Source: Bacillus sp. T3 (GTDB taxonomy: Bacteria; Bacillota; Bacilli; Bacillales; Cytobacillaceae). Taken from it: a stretch of 64,000 nt of DNA. This document shows positions 25,090-34,527 of this stretch, one piece after another. Location: the NCBI RefSeq assembly GCF_033449965.1, contig NZ_CP137761.1:1426001-1490000 (forward strand). Direction: 5' to 3'. The notes beneath the pieces are model-generated. The model did no database searches. It saw only the letters and a list, made by a program, of their open reading frames with translations, and had not been told where the DNA came from. Every line of letters starts with the position of its first letter. The stretch's first letter is position 1. The translations under genes were made by a program, and so were the position numbers.

Positions 25090-25641
25090 ATGTTATTGAA
25101 AAAGCAAACTGTATGGCTATTAACAATGCTTAGCTTAGTGGTTGTATTATCTGTCTATTACATTACATCGCCTGAACAAAAAGTGACCAACATGGCTAAT
25201 GTTCAAGAAAAAACTTCAGAAAAAAAATCAGCATCTGAATCTACCACAAAATCCGAGGATGGTAAAACAGTTATCTCTGGAGTGGCAAGTGATGAGGTGT
25301 TTGAGGCATTACGCCTAGAAGTAGAGGATCAACGAAATGAAGTCAAGGAACAATTAAATGAAATCATTGCGTCAACAGATCTTCCTGCAGAAAAACGAAG
25401 CGAAGCTTATGATCAAATGAAACAGCTTGATGAATTAGCAACAAAGGAAAATGTGTTGGAGACCTTAATCAAAACAATGGGATATGATGATGCACTCGTT
25501 CGTGCCGATGGGGAAAAGGTACGAATTACAGTGAAAGCAAAGGATCATTCTCCTGCAGCAGCAAATGACATAATTCAACTTGTTCGGACAGAAATCGGGG
25601 AAATGCAAAATGTTGTTGTTGATTTTCAACCAACTAAGTAA
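25090..25641 (+). CDS. spoIIIAH: Stage III sporulation protein AH
   Basis: A 183-residue protein with one N-terminal transmembrane helix (about 8-25), a Ser/Lys linker and a C-terminal YscJ/FliF-like ring domain (VRADGEKVRITVKAKDHSPA, EIGEMQNVVVDF). It binds forespore SpoIIQ across the intermembrane space. It is shorter than the 218 residues of B. subtilis SpoIIIAH, mostly in the linker. A GGGGGAG site precedes it, and it ends the operon. Confidence 0.92.
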   Translation: MLLKKQTVWLLTMLSLVVVLSVYYITSPEQKVTNMANVQEKTSEKKSASESTTKSEDGKTVISGVASDEVFEALRLEVEDQRNEVKEQLNEIIASTDLPAEKRSEAYDQMKQLDELATKENVLETLIKTMGYDDALVRADGEKVRITVKAKDHSPAAANDIIQLVRTEIGEMQNVVVDFQPTK

Positions 25642-25731
25642 TGTCGAAAAATAATCAAGTAGGTAAATAATAATTTTTTGAACAATAATAGCCAAAAAAA
25701 TCGGGATAATGATTGGGATGTTAATTAAAAT

Positions 25732-25763
25732 GGGAAAAGCCAGGGCCGGCTTTTTCCTTTTAT
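25732..25763 (+). terminator. Terminator of the spoIIIA operon
   Basis: GGGAAAAGCC and GGCTTTTTCC flank AGGGCC, followed by TTTTA. Confidence 0.8.
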
Positions 25764-25924
25764 TATGGGGTTTTTTAACATGATTAGAAATTTTTTTATA
25801 AATTTGGAATAAAATAAATTCACTTTCTTTTCAGAAAAGTTTATTATATTATTGTAATTTGATTAGCGACAAATACTCGAAGATGAATCCTATATTGTGC
25901 TTTTATGGAGAAATATCGTATGAT

Positions 25925-25943
25925 ATTAGTAGCTAGTCATAAT
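25925..25943 (+). promoter_or_regulatory. Weak FapR-like palindrome before accB
   Basis: ATTAGTAGCTAGTCATAAT partly matches the FapR operator ATTAGTACCTRRTACTAAT, mainly in its left half. accBC is not a classical FapR target in B. subtilis, so this is only a candidate. Confidence 0.25.
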
Positions 25944-25981
25944 AAAAATAATATAATTAGTGGGACAAGGAGTGTCAAAAA

Positions 25982-26497
25982 ATGTTGAAAGTACAAGAAA
26001 TTCGCGAATTAATTAAGTTGGTGGACCAGTCTAGCATCAATGAGTTTGTTTATGAGCACGATGACTACAAAATCAAAATGAAAAAAAATGCTGAGAAGAT
26101 TGTTGTAGCTGAAGCAGTACCAGCACCAGCACCAGCACCAGTTGTAGCTGCAGTAGCACCTGCTGCACAACCAGTTGCACCAAAAGTAGTTGAAACAGCT
26201 GCTGTTAGTCAGCCAGTAGTTGAAGCACCAAAAGCTGCACCTGCAGATGTAGAAAATCTACATAAGATTACTTCACCAATGGTTGGAACATTCTACGCAG
26301 CTCCATCACCAGACTCTGATGCATATGTAAAAGTAGGTCAAAAGGTTTCTAACGATTCAATCGTTTGTATCGTTGAGGCTATGAAACTATTCAATGAAAT
26401 CGAAGCGGAAATTAACGGAGAGATCGTTGAAGTATTAGCTAAAGATGGACAACTTGTAGAATATGGCCAACCTTTATTCTTGGTTAAGCCTGAATAA
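25982..26497 (+). CDS. accB: Biotin carboxyl carrier protein of acetyl-CoA carboxylase
   Basis: A 171-residue AccB: an N-terminal helical region (VQEIRELIKLVDQSSINEF), a long Ala/Pro/Val linker (about 42-88) and a biotinyl domain with the biotin-acceptor lysine in VEAMKLFNEIE. It carries CO2 from AccC to the carboxyltransferase. The ribosome binding site is ACAAGGAGTG. It is followed 15 nt later by accC. It may also serve the propionyl-CoA carboxylase of yqjD; that is inference. Confidence 0.95.
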   Translation: MLKVQEIRELIKLVDQSSINEFVYEHDDYKIKMKKNAEKIVVAEAVPAPAPAPVVAAVAPAAQPVAPKVVETAAVSQPVVEAPKAAPADVENLHKITSPMVGTFYAAPSPDSDAYVKVGQKVSNDSIVCIVEAMKLFNEIEAEINGEIVEVLAKDGQLVEYGQPLFLVKPE

Positions 26498-26512
26498 GGA
26501 GCGTTTCTAAAA

Positions 26513-27868
26513 ATGATAAAAAAATTACTTGTTGCAAACCGAGGAGAAATTGCTGTCCGTGTCATTCGGGCATGTCGTGAGCTTGGAATCGAATCCGTCG
26601 CAGTTTATTCTGAAGCGGATAAAGATGCGCTTCATGTTCAAATTGCTGATGAAGCATATTGTATCGGACCTACACTTTCAAAAGATAGTTATTTAAATTT
26701 CACAAACATTATTAGCGTAGCGAAAAAAGCTGAGTGTGACGCGATTCACCCAGGTTATGGTTTCTTAGCTGAAAATGCTGACTTTGCTGAACTTTGCCGT
26801 GACGTGAACGTGATCTGGGTTGGTCCATCTCCAGAGGCCATTAACCAAATGGGAACAAAAGACGTTGCTCGTCGTACAATGGAAGCAGCTGGTGTACCAA
26901 TCGTTCCTGGTTCAAAAGGAATCATTAAAGATGCAGAAGAAGCGATTGCTTTAGCAAATGATATGGGCTATCCAGTTATTATTAAAGCTACTGCCGGTGG
27001 TGGTGGTAAGGGAATCCGCGTGGCGCGTGACGAAGAGGAGCTTGTGAAGGGGATTAATATGACCCAACAAGAAGCTGCCGCTGCTTTCGGCAATCCAGGC
27101 GTATACATTGAAAAGTACATTGAAGATTTCCGTCATGTTGAAATCCAAGTGCTTGGGGATTCTCATGGTAAAGTACTTCACCTTGGAGAACGCGATTGCA
27201 CGATCCAAAGACGCTTGCAAAAGCTTCTAGAAGAGTCTCCATCACCAGCTTTAGATGGCGAACTTCGCAAAGAAATGGGTGAAGCTGCAGTAAAAGCTGC
27301 AAAAGCAGTTGATTATACAGGTGCAGGCACGATAGAATTTATATATGATTATCGCAATCGTAAATTCTATTTCATGGAAATGAATACTCGTATTCAAGTT
27401 GAGCATCCTGTTACTGAAATGGTAACTGGAATCGACTTAATTAAAGAGCAAATTAAAGTTGCTAACGGGGAACATCTCCAATATGAACAAGAAGACATTA
27501 CATTTAACGGTTGGGCTATTGAGTGCCGGATTAATGCTGAAAACCCTGCGAAGAACTTTATGCCTTCACCAGGGAAAATCAATATGTACCTAGCGCCAGG
27601 TGGTTATGGTGTACGTATGGATTCAGCTGCTTATCCAGGTTATTCAATTCCGCCATTTTATGATTCCATGATTGCGAAGGTCATAACACACGGTAATACT
27701 CGTGAAGAAGCCATTGCAAAAATGAAACGAGCGTTGAGTGAATTTGTAATTGAAGGTGTTCACACAACGATTCCATTCCATTTGAAGCTTCTTAACAACG
27801 AAACATTTGTGGAAGGGCAATTCAATACGAAATTTTTAGAATTGCATGATGTGATGAAGGAAGATTAA
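26513..27868 (+). CDS. accC: Biotin carboxylase AccC
   Basis: A 451-residue ATP-grasp enzyme that carboxylates biotin on AccB using ATP and bicarbonate. Visible motifs: KKLLVANRGEIAVRVIRA (N-domain), HPGYGFLAENADFA, KATAGGGGKGIR (ATP-binding glycine loop), ERDCTIQRRLQKLLEESPSP and EMNTRIQVEHPVTE (metal and bicarbonate site). The ribosome binding site is AAGGAGCG. Full length, no anomalies. Confidence 0.96.
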   Translation: MIKKLLVANRGEIAVRVIRACRELGIESVAVYSEADKDALHVQIADEAYCIGPTLSKDSYLNFTNIISVAKKAECDAIHPGYGFLAENADFAELCRDVNVIWVGPSPEAINQMGTKDVARRTMEAAGVPIVPGSKGIIKDAEEAIALANDMGYPVIIKATAGGGGKGIRVARDEEELVKGINMTQQEAAAAFGNPGVYIEKYIEDFRHVEIQVLGDSHGKVLHLGERDCTIQRRLQKLLEESPSPALDGELRKEMGEAAVKAAKAVDYTGAGTIEFIYDYRNRKFYFMEMNTRIQVEHPVTEMVTGIDLIKEQIKVANGEHLQYEQEDITFNGWAIECRINAENPAKNFMPSPGKINMYLAPGGYGVRMDSAAYPGYSIPPFYDSMIAKVITHGNTREEAIAKMKRALSEFVIEGVHTTIPFHLKLLNNETFVEGQFNTKFLELHDVMKED

Positions 27869-27886
27869 TTTGGAGGTGCTTTTTTG

Positions 27887-28291
27887 ATGAGTGAAAATAT
27901 CTTGGAGATGAATCAAGAAAACAATGGGCATGGGAAGGTTGAGATTGCTCCTGAGGTGATTGAAGTAATTGCTGGAATCGCCGCAAGCGAAGTTGAAGGC
28001 GTATCACAAATGCGTGGGAATTTCGCTACTGGCGTAGTAGAACGATTAGGGAAAAAAAATCATGGTAAAGGGGTAAAGGTCGAACTTTCGGAAGAAGGTA
28101 TAAAGGTCGATGTTTATTGTATCCTGAAATTTGGTGTCTCGATTCCGACTGTTGCCCAAAAAATCCAAGACAATATTCGCCAAGCACTTCTGAATATGAC
28201 GGCGTTAGAGCCAGTTGAAGTCAATATTCACATTGTCGGTATCCAATTCGAAAACCAAAAGGTTGAAAACGATTTCGAGCAAGAGATTTAA
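27887..28291 (+). CDS. yqhY: Asp23/Gls24 family protein YqhY
   Basis: A 134-residue Asp23/Gls24 (DUF322) protein with the conserved IAPEVIEVIAGIAASEVEGV and VDVYCILKFGVSIPTVAQKI blocks. In B. subtilis YqhY modulates acetyl-CoA carboxylase activity and is co-expressed with accBC. The 19 nt gap after accC contains TTGGAGGTG. TTG at 27884 is an alternative start. A terminator follows. Confidence 0.9.
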   Translation: MSENILEMNQENNGHGKVEIAPEVIEVIAGIAASEVEGVSQMRGNFATGVVERLGKKNHGKGVKVELSEEGIKVDVYCILKFGVSIPTVAQKIQDNIRQALLNMTALEPVEVNIHIVGIQFENQKVENDFEQEI

Positions 28292-28294
28292 TCC

Positions 28295-28332
28295 AAAACC
28301 AAAGACACTGCACTTGTGTCTTTGGTTTTTTT
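28295..28332 (+). terminator. Terminator of accBC-yqhY
   Basis: AAAACCAAAGACAC, loop TGCACTT, and GTGTCTTTGGTTTT with a T run. Confidence 0.95.
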
Positions 28333-28404
28333 CTCTTTTATCTTCTTTTGTGCTATTATCTTAATAGGAAATTGGATATTAAGCCGCAAAGGAGTATTAT
28401 TTTT

Positions 28405-28797
28405 ATGAAAAGAAGAACAGCGAGAGAAAAGGCCCTGCAAGCATTATTTCAAATTGATATGAGTCAGTCTGAACCCAATGCTGCAATTGAACACGTTTTA
28501 GAAGACCAACCAAACGATGATTACTTAACGACACTAGTGACCGGCGTTGTCTTACATAAACAGGAAATAGACGAACTGATTAAAATGCACTTAGAAAAGT
28601 GGACGTTAGAACGATTAGCACCAGTTGACCGCAACCTGTTGAGATTGGCTATTTTTGAATTGCTCCATTGCAAGGAAAATGTACCGGCAAATGTTGTTCT
28701 TGACGAAGCAATTGAAATTGCTAAATTGTACGGAGACGATCAATCAAGTCGCTTTATTAACGGAGTATTATCTAAAGTAAAAGAACAAATGTTATAG
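28405..28797 (+). CDS. nusB: Transcription antitermination factor NusB
   Basis: A 130-residue all-helical protein that binds boxA of rRNA transcripts with NusE. The start MKRRTAREKALQALFQID follows AAAGGAG; the 19 upstream codons in frame are non-coding. Conserved RLAPVDRNLLRLAIFEL and NVVLDEAIEIAKLYG are present. It begins a housekeeping run through folD. Confidence 0.94.
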   Translation: MKRRTAREKALQALFQIDMSQSEPNAAIEHVLEDQPNDDYLTTLVTGVVLHKQEIDELIKMHLEKWTLERLAPVDRNLLRLAIFELLHCKENVPANVVLDEAIEIAKLYGDDQSSRFINGVLSKVKEQML

Positions 28798-28832
28798 TCA
28801 GGAAAACAATTCAGAACAGAGGGGGAGATGGA

Positions 28833-29711
28833 ATGAGTGCAAAACTCATTAGTGGGAAAGAAATTGCCACAAAGAAAAAGAATGAGATAGCCCAAGAGGT
28901 CGAAAACTTAAAAAAAGCTGGCATTACCCCAGGCTTAGCGGTCATCCTTGTAGGGAATAATCCAGCATCAAGAACATATGTAACGAGTAAAGAAAAGACT
29001 TGTAAAGAATTAGGAATGCATTCTGTATTAATCGAGCTTCCAGAGACAATTTCTGAGCAGGAGTTATTACAAAAAATTGATGAATTAAATCATGATGACA
29101 AAATTCATGGTATTCTTGTCCAGCTACCTGTTCCTGACCATATTAATGAAACAAGCATTATCGAAGCTATTTCGCCTGAAAAGGATGTAGATGGGTTTCA
29201 TCCAATTAATATCGGCAGAATGATGACTGGACAAGATGCATTTTTACCTTGTACGCCTTATGGTGTCATGGTTATGCTGAAAGAAACTGGAATTGAGATT
29301 GCTGGTAAGCATGTTGTGGTTGTCGGTCGTAGCAACATTGTAGGAAAACCACAGGGACAATTATTTTTAAATGAACATGCAACAGTAACTTATTGTCACT
29401 CTAAAACGGTTGATATTAAATCGATAACGAATCAGGCGGATATACTTGTGGCAGCAGTTGGAAAACCATATTTTATTACGGAAGATTTTGTAAAACCAGG
29501 TGCAGTTGTCATTGATGTTGGGATTAATCGGAATAGTGAAGGCAAGTTGTGCGGCGATGTAGATTTTGCTGGAGTGAAAGAAAAAGCTGGATACATTACC
29601 CCTGTTCCTGGTGGAGTAGGGCCAATGACGATTACCATGTTGATGTTCAATACATTAAAATCTGCTAAAAAAATTCAACAAAAACTACAAAGTTTTAACG
29701 AAGTGCGATAA
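28833..29711 (+). CDS. folD: Bifunctional methylenetetrahydrofolate dehydrogenase/cyclohydrolase FolD
   Basis: A 292-residue FolD that interconverts methylene- and formyl-tetrahydrofolate with NADP. Signatures: SRTYVTSKEKTCKELG (catalytic lysine), GILVQLPVP, KDVDGFHP, PCTPYGVM, GRSNIVGKPQGQL (nucleotide binding) and PVPGGVGPMTI. The ribosome binding site is GAGGGGGAG. The length is usual. Confidence 0.96.
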   Translation: MSAKLISGKEIATKKKNEIAQEVENLKKAGITPGLAVILVGNNPASRTYVTSKEKTCKELGMHSVLIELPETISEQELLQKIDELNHDDKIHGILVQLPVPDHINETSIIEAISPEKDVDGFHPINIGRMMTGQDAFLPCTPYGVMVMLKETGIEIAGKHVVVVGRSNIVGKPQGQLFLNEHATVTYCHSKTVDIKSITNQADILVAAVGKPYFITEDFVKPGAVVIDVGINRNSEGKLCGDVDFAGVKEKAGYITPVPGGVGPMTITMLMFNTLKSAKKIQQKLQSFNEVR

Positions 29712-29734
29712 TGTAACAGGCCTGTTTCATTTTT

Positions 29735-29777
29735 AAAAATTGATTATCGATGATTGTAACGATAATCAATTTTTTAT
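29735..29777 (+). terminator. Terminator of nusB-folD
   Basis: AAAAATTGATTATCG and CGATAATCAATTTTTT form a long perfect stem with a ten-base loop. Confidence 0.92.
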
Positions 29778-29871
29778 AGAAATGGAATGGGTTTTGTTTG
29801 TTTGGTGTGTAAATTTCTAAATGACAGATTGGACGTCAGTTACCTCCTACTTCTGGAAAGGAGTACGATTA

Positions 29872-31212
29872 ATGGAACATCGTTATTTAACCGTGACGGC
29901 TTTAACAAAATACATAAAAAGAAAATTTGATGCAGACCCACATTTGCAAGATTGTTATGTAAAGGGTGAAATTTCTAATTTCAAACAACATTCCAGTGGG
30001 CATATGTATTTTACTCTAAAAGACGATAAAGCAAGACTTCTTGCCGTCATGTTTGCTAGAGATAATCGAGGGATGAAGTTTAAACCAGAGAACGGGATGC
30101 AGGTTTTAATTCGGGGAGATTTGTCCGTTTATGAGCAAAGTGGACAATACCAAATTTATATCAAGGAAATGTCTCCAGATGGTGTAGGCGAGCTTTATCT
30201 TGCATTTGAACAGCTAAAAGAGAAATTAAATAAAGAGGGTTTATTTAACCCGCAATTTAAAAAAGTTCTACCAAAATATCCGAAAACAATTGGAGTGATT
30301 ACTTCACCTACTGGTGCGGCGATTCGTGATATTGTTTCGACGATTAAAAGACGTTATCCGGTCGCTAATATCTTGCTGTTGCCTGCCCTCGTTCAGGGTG
30401 ACCAAGCTGCCTCGTCTGTCGCAAAGGCAATTGCACAGGCCAACACAATCGATCAAATCGATGTGCTAATTGTTGGTCGAGGCGGAGGATCAATTGAGGA
30501 GCTTTGGGCCTTTAACGAAGAAATCGTGGCACGTGCCATCTTTGCTTCCCAAATTCCAATTATTTCTGCTGTTGGGCATGAAACGGACTTTACGATTGCT
30601 GACTTTGTAGCGGATTTACGGGCACCGACACCAACTGCTGCAGCCGAATTAGCCGTTCCACATATAGATGAGGTAGTCGAAAGAATAATGAATCGAAAAA
30701 TGCGTATGCTCCGAGCAATGAAAGAAAAGATCAACTCTCATCAGCTTCGCTTAAATCGCTTAAGTCGTTCATATGCATTCCGCTACCCTCACAAGCTCTA
30801 TGAGCAAAAGCTTGAACAACTTGACCGGCGAACAGAACAGCTTGTACGAAATAGCAAAAAAATGCTTGAGTTGAAAACGATTCACCATCAGAACTTACAT
30901 AATCGCCTTATCCGAAATGATCCAAATAAAAAAATCAGTGAAGCGAAAGAGTCACAGTTACGATTGAAAAAATCCTTGAACCGAGCTATGCAAATCCTTT
31001 TGGACAAAAAACAAAAAGATTTCGGTCATCAAATTGCAAAACTCGAAGCATTAAGTCCACTAAAGATCATGGAGCGGGGCTATAGTCTTACGTTTAATCA
31101 AGAACAAAAATTAATTAGTAAAATATCACAAATTTCGCAAGATGAGCAATTAACTGTAAGGTTGTCTGATGGAAGCCTACAATGTCAGGTCATAGAGATA
31201 AAAGGAGAGTAG
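29872..31212 (+). CDS. xseA: Exodeoxyribonuclease VII large subunit
   Basis: A 446-residue XseA with an N-terminal OB fold (YVKGEISNFKQHSSGHMYFT), a catalytic domain (GVITSPTGAAIRDI, VGRGGGSIEELWAFN, SAVGHETDFTIADFVAD) and a long coiled C-terminal region (about 280-410). With XseB it degrades single-stranded DNA. The ATG at 29872 has an AAAGGAG site. It lies three bases upstream of xseB. Confidence 0.95.
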   Translation: MEHRYLTVTALTKYIKRKFDADPHLQDCYVKGEISNFKQHSSGHMYFTLKDDKARLLAVMFARDNRGMKFKPENGMQVLIRGDLSVYEQSGQYQIYIKEMSPDGVGELYLAFEQLKEKLNKEGLFNPQFKKVLPKYPKTIGVITSPTGAAIRDIVSTIKRRYPVANILLLPALVQGDQAASSVAKAIAQANTIDQIDVLIVGRGGGSIEELWAFNEEIVARAIFASQIPIISAVGHETDFTIADFVADLRAPTPTAAAELAVPHIDEVVERIMNRKMRMLRAMKEKINSHQLRLNRLSRSYAFRYPHKLYEQKLEQLDRRTEQLVRNSKKMLELKTIHHQNLHNRLIRNDPNKKISEAKESQLRLKKSLNRAMQILLDKKQKDFGHQIAKLEALSPLKIMERGYSLTFNQEQKLISKISQISQDEQLTVRLSDGSLQCQVIEIKGE

Positions 31213-31215
31213 AAA

Positions 31216-31449
31216 ATGCCAGAACAACAATCCGTATCGTTTGAAGAAGCGATGGAAAAGCTCGAGGTCCTTGTTGAAAAGCTTGAAGAAGGGGATGTAC
31301 CTCTTGAAGAAGCCATCTCAATTTACAAAGAAGGGATGGAGCTTTCAAAGCTTTGTCATGATAAATTAAAAACGGTCGAAGAACAGCTTACGCAAATTTT
31401 AACGGATGATGGTCAAATCGAAAGTTTCACCATCAATGAGGAGGAATAA
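31216..31449 (+). CDS. xseB: Exodeoxyribonuclease VII small subunit
   Basis: A 77-residue helical hairpin protein with the XseB core FEEAMEKLEVLVEKLEEGDV and PLEEAISIYKEGMELSKLC. It wraps around the XseA coil. The ribosome binding site AAAGGAGAG overlaps the xseA stop, and ispA begins two bases later. Confidence 0.95.
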   Translation: MPEQQSVSFEEAMEKLEVLVEKLEEGDVPLEEAISIYKEGMELSKLCHDKLKTVEEQLTQILTDDGQIESFTINEEE

Positions 31450-31451
31450 TT

Positions 31452-32344
31452 GTGACAAATCTATCCTTATCCTCTTTTTCGAACGAACATAAACTCCTGC
31501 TAGAGGAGCAAATGGAGTCTTTCATCAATTGTATTCAGGCTCCAGCAAATTTAAAACAATCGATGCTGTATTCCTTAAAGGCTGGCGGAAAAGAATTCGA
31601 CCTTTGCTTCTTTTCGCAACCCTTAAGGCCTTTGGTTTAGATACAAAATCAGGACTTTATCCTGCAGCAGCGATAGAAATGATCCATACGTACTCTTTGA
31701 TTCATGATGATCTACCCAGCATGGATGATGACGATTTGCGCCGAGGAAAGCCAACCAATCATAAGGTGTTTGGTGAGGCAATGGCGATTTTGGCTGGGGA
31801 TGGATTGTTGACCTATAGTTTTCAAGTTTTAGCTCAAATGCCCGAAGGAGATGCTGATCCTGAAACCAAGCTTGCCCTGATTCAATTGTTGGCGCAGTCT
31901 GCGGGTGCTGAAGGAATGGTTGGCGGGCAGGTTGCAGATATCGAGGGCGAAGGGAAACAATTATCGCTTGAGGAGCTTGAATACATTCATTTACATAAAA
32001 CAGGAAAGCTGTTAGTTTGCAGCGTGATGTCTGCTGTGAAAATCGCGAAAGCAAATGAACAACAAGCAGAACACTTTGAGTCATTTGCCAAGCATTTAGG
32101 AATGGCTTTTCAAATTCGTGATGATATCCTCGATGTAGAAGGGGATCAGGAATTAATCGGTAAGCCACTTGGAAGTGACACGGAAAATTCAAAAAGCACT
32201 TATCCTTCATTGCTAACAATGGCAGGTGCAAAAGAAGCGATGCGGAAGCATTACGAGGCGGCAAAATATCATCTAAACCGTACTAATTTAGAGATTGATT
32301 TATTAGCAGAAATCACGGATCTTGTGGTCGTAAGAGAATTTTAA
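31452..32344 (+). CDS. ispA: Polyprenyl (farnesyl) diphosphate synthase IspA, frameshifted near 31590
   Basis: The GTG-start frame reads LKQSMLYSLKAGGKE and then stops; the other frame supplies RIRPLLLFATLKAFG and the rest. Adding one A to the AAAA run at 31589-31592 restores GGKRIRPLL, a conserved substrate-binding block. Both aspartate-rich motifs are intact: HDDLPSMDDDDLRRG and FQIRDDILD. The repaired protein is about 297 residues. The enzyme makes C15 isoprenyl diphosphate from IPP and DMAPP. An intact rest of the gene argues for a sequencing error. Confidence 0.9.
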
Positions 32345-32628
32345 TATTTGGTCAATTTAGAAGAAGGTTTGAGAGGCCTATTTATTTATGATATAATACA
32401 GCCGAAGTGTGTATTATTCATTGTATTAATACATATGAACCAATATATTGTAGGCGATAGTTACGATTTTTTTGTTCTGTTAGTGGACATTACGGATGCC
32501 GTTATCACATTTGTGTTAGCGGCTCTTTTTTCAAAATAAACGATTATGTACTAATAATTTCATTGTCTCTTTCGTAACACCATTAATCTATCGTCAGAAC
32601 TTAGAAACGAAAGTGAGTGATCCGTTTT
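32345..32628. other. ispA-dxs intergenic region with a hairpin
   Basis: No gene is supported here. GCCGTTATCACA (32498-32509) and TGTGTTAGCGGC (32512-32523) form a stem with mismatches followed by CTTTTTT, a likely terminator or attenuator before dxs. A TATAAT-like box lies at about 32390-32396. Confidence 0.6.
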
Positions 32629-34527
32629 ATGGATCTATTATCGATTAAAGACCCTTCATTTCTTAAAACGCTTAAGAATGATGAATTGGAAGTCCTAAGC
32701 CAAGAGATTCGTAAATTTTTGATTGAAAAGCTTTCCAAAACTGGTGGTCATATTGGTCCGAATTTAGGTGTAGTAGAATTAACCATTGCACTCCATAAAT
32801 GCTTTGACAGTCCGAAGGATAAAATCATCTGGGATGTCGGACATCAGGCTTATGTTCATAAAATTTTAACCTGGGCGTGCCAGTGAGTTTGATAGCTTGC
32901 GTCAATTTCATGGATTAAGCGGCTTTCCTAAACGAATGGAAAGTGAGCATGATGTGTGGGAAACTGGGCACAGTTCAACATCATTATCAGCGGCAATGGG
33001 AATGGCGATTGCAAGAGATTTAAAGGGAGAAGAATCCTATATTCTTCCTGTTATCGGTGATGGCGCCTTAACTGGTGGGATGGCATTAGAAGCATTAAAC
33101 CATATCGGTCATGAAAAAAAGAATATGATTGTTATCTTAAATGATAATGAAATGTCTATAGCTCCAAATGTAGGTGCGCTGCATAGTGTACTCGGTAGAT
33201 TACGAACAGCAGGAAAGTATAATATGGTAAAAGATGAGCTTGAATACCTGCTTAAAAAAGTACCAGCTGTTGGAGGGAAACTTGCAGCAACCGCGGAGAG
33301 AATTAAAGACAGTCTTAAATATTTATTTGTTTCAGGCATGTTTTTTGAAGAGCTCGGTTTTACGTATTTAGGCCCAGTTGATGGGCATAATTACGAAGAG
33401 CTATTTGAAAATTTTAGCTATGCTAAAAAGACTGAAGGGCCAGTTTTATTACATGTTATCACGAAAAAGGGAAGGGCTATCAACCAGCTGAATCGGACAA
33501 AACCGGAACATGGCATGGAACAGGCCCTTATAAAATTGAAACAGGTGCCTTTGTCAAACCTGAGCATGCTCCACCTGCATGGAGCTCGTTAGTAAGTGAA
33601 ACGGTTAGAAAATTAGCACGAACGGACTCCCGTATTGTTGCGATTACACCAGCCATGCCGGTAGGATCGAAGCTTGAAGGATTTGCGAGTGAGTTTCCTG
33701 AACGAATGTATGATGTCGGGATTGCTGAACAACATGCCGCAACCGTTGCAGCAGGTCTTGCAACACAGGAGATGAAACCGTTCTTAGCAATTTATTCAAC
33801 CTTCCTACAAAGAGCTTATGACCAGGTTGTGCATGATATATGTCGCCAAAATCTAAATGTTTTTATTGGCATTGATCGAGCAGGTCTAGTAGGGGCAGAT
33901 GGAGAAACGCATCAAGGTGTATTCGATATTGCCTTCCTACGTCATATACCAAACTTAGTCTTAATGATGCCTAAGGATGAAAACGAAGGACAGCATATGG
34001 TTAATACCGCTATTCAATATAATGACGGTCCAATTGCCATGCGTTATCCACGTGGAAATGGACTCGGAGTTTCAATGGATCAAGAATTAAAGATCATTGA
34101 CATTGGTACGTGGGAGGTTCTTAAAGAAGGTACGGACGCGGTCATCTTAACCTTTGGAACAACCATACCAATGGCACTCGAAGCAGCCATTATATTAGAG
34201 GAAATTGGATATTCAGTTAAAGTGGTAAATGCGCGATTCATTAAACCTTTTGATGAAAATATGTTGAATGCTATTTTATCCGAAGGTATTCCTATTTTAA
34301 CCATCGAAGAAGCCATTCTTCAAGGAGGGTTTGGGAGTGCGGTGCTTGAATATGCACACAATCGCGGATATTATCAGGCTAAGATCGATCGTATCGGTAT
34401 CCCAGATCAGTTTATTGAACATGGGGATGTGGATAAATTATTAACTGAAATCGACTTTACCACTGAAAGTGTTGTTATGAAGCTACAGTTGCTGGTCGGA
34501 AAAAATAGTAAAGGGCATGCGTTGTAA
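32629..34527 (+). CDS. dxs: 1-deoxy-D-xylulose-5-phosphate synthase, two frameshifts
   Basis: Dxs condenses pyruvate and glyceraldehyde 3-phosphate, the first step of the MEP isoprenoid route. Three pieces align to one enzyme. An extra T at about 32872 breaks HKILTGRASEF, and a missing A at about 33472 breaks ITKKGKGYQPAE. After repair it is about 632 residues, the usual length, with TPP motifs GDGALTGGMALEALNH and ILNDNEMSIAPN and the transketolase regions DVGIAEQHAAT and FLQRAYDQVVHDI. The start MDLLSIKDPSFL is chosen over GTG 32617. Opposite indels in an expected essential gene point to sequence error. Confidence 0.92.

Noticed and set aside
32348..32539. A 63-residue frame between ispA and dxs
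   Set aside because: It runs through a terminator-like hairpin, lacks a ribosome binding site and resembles nothing known.
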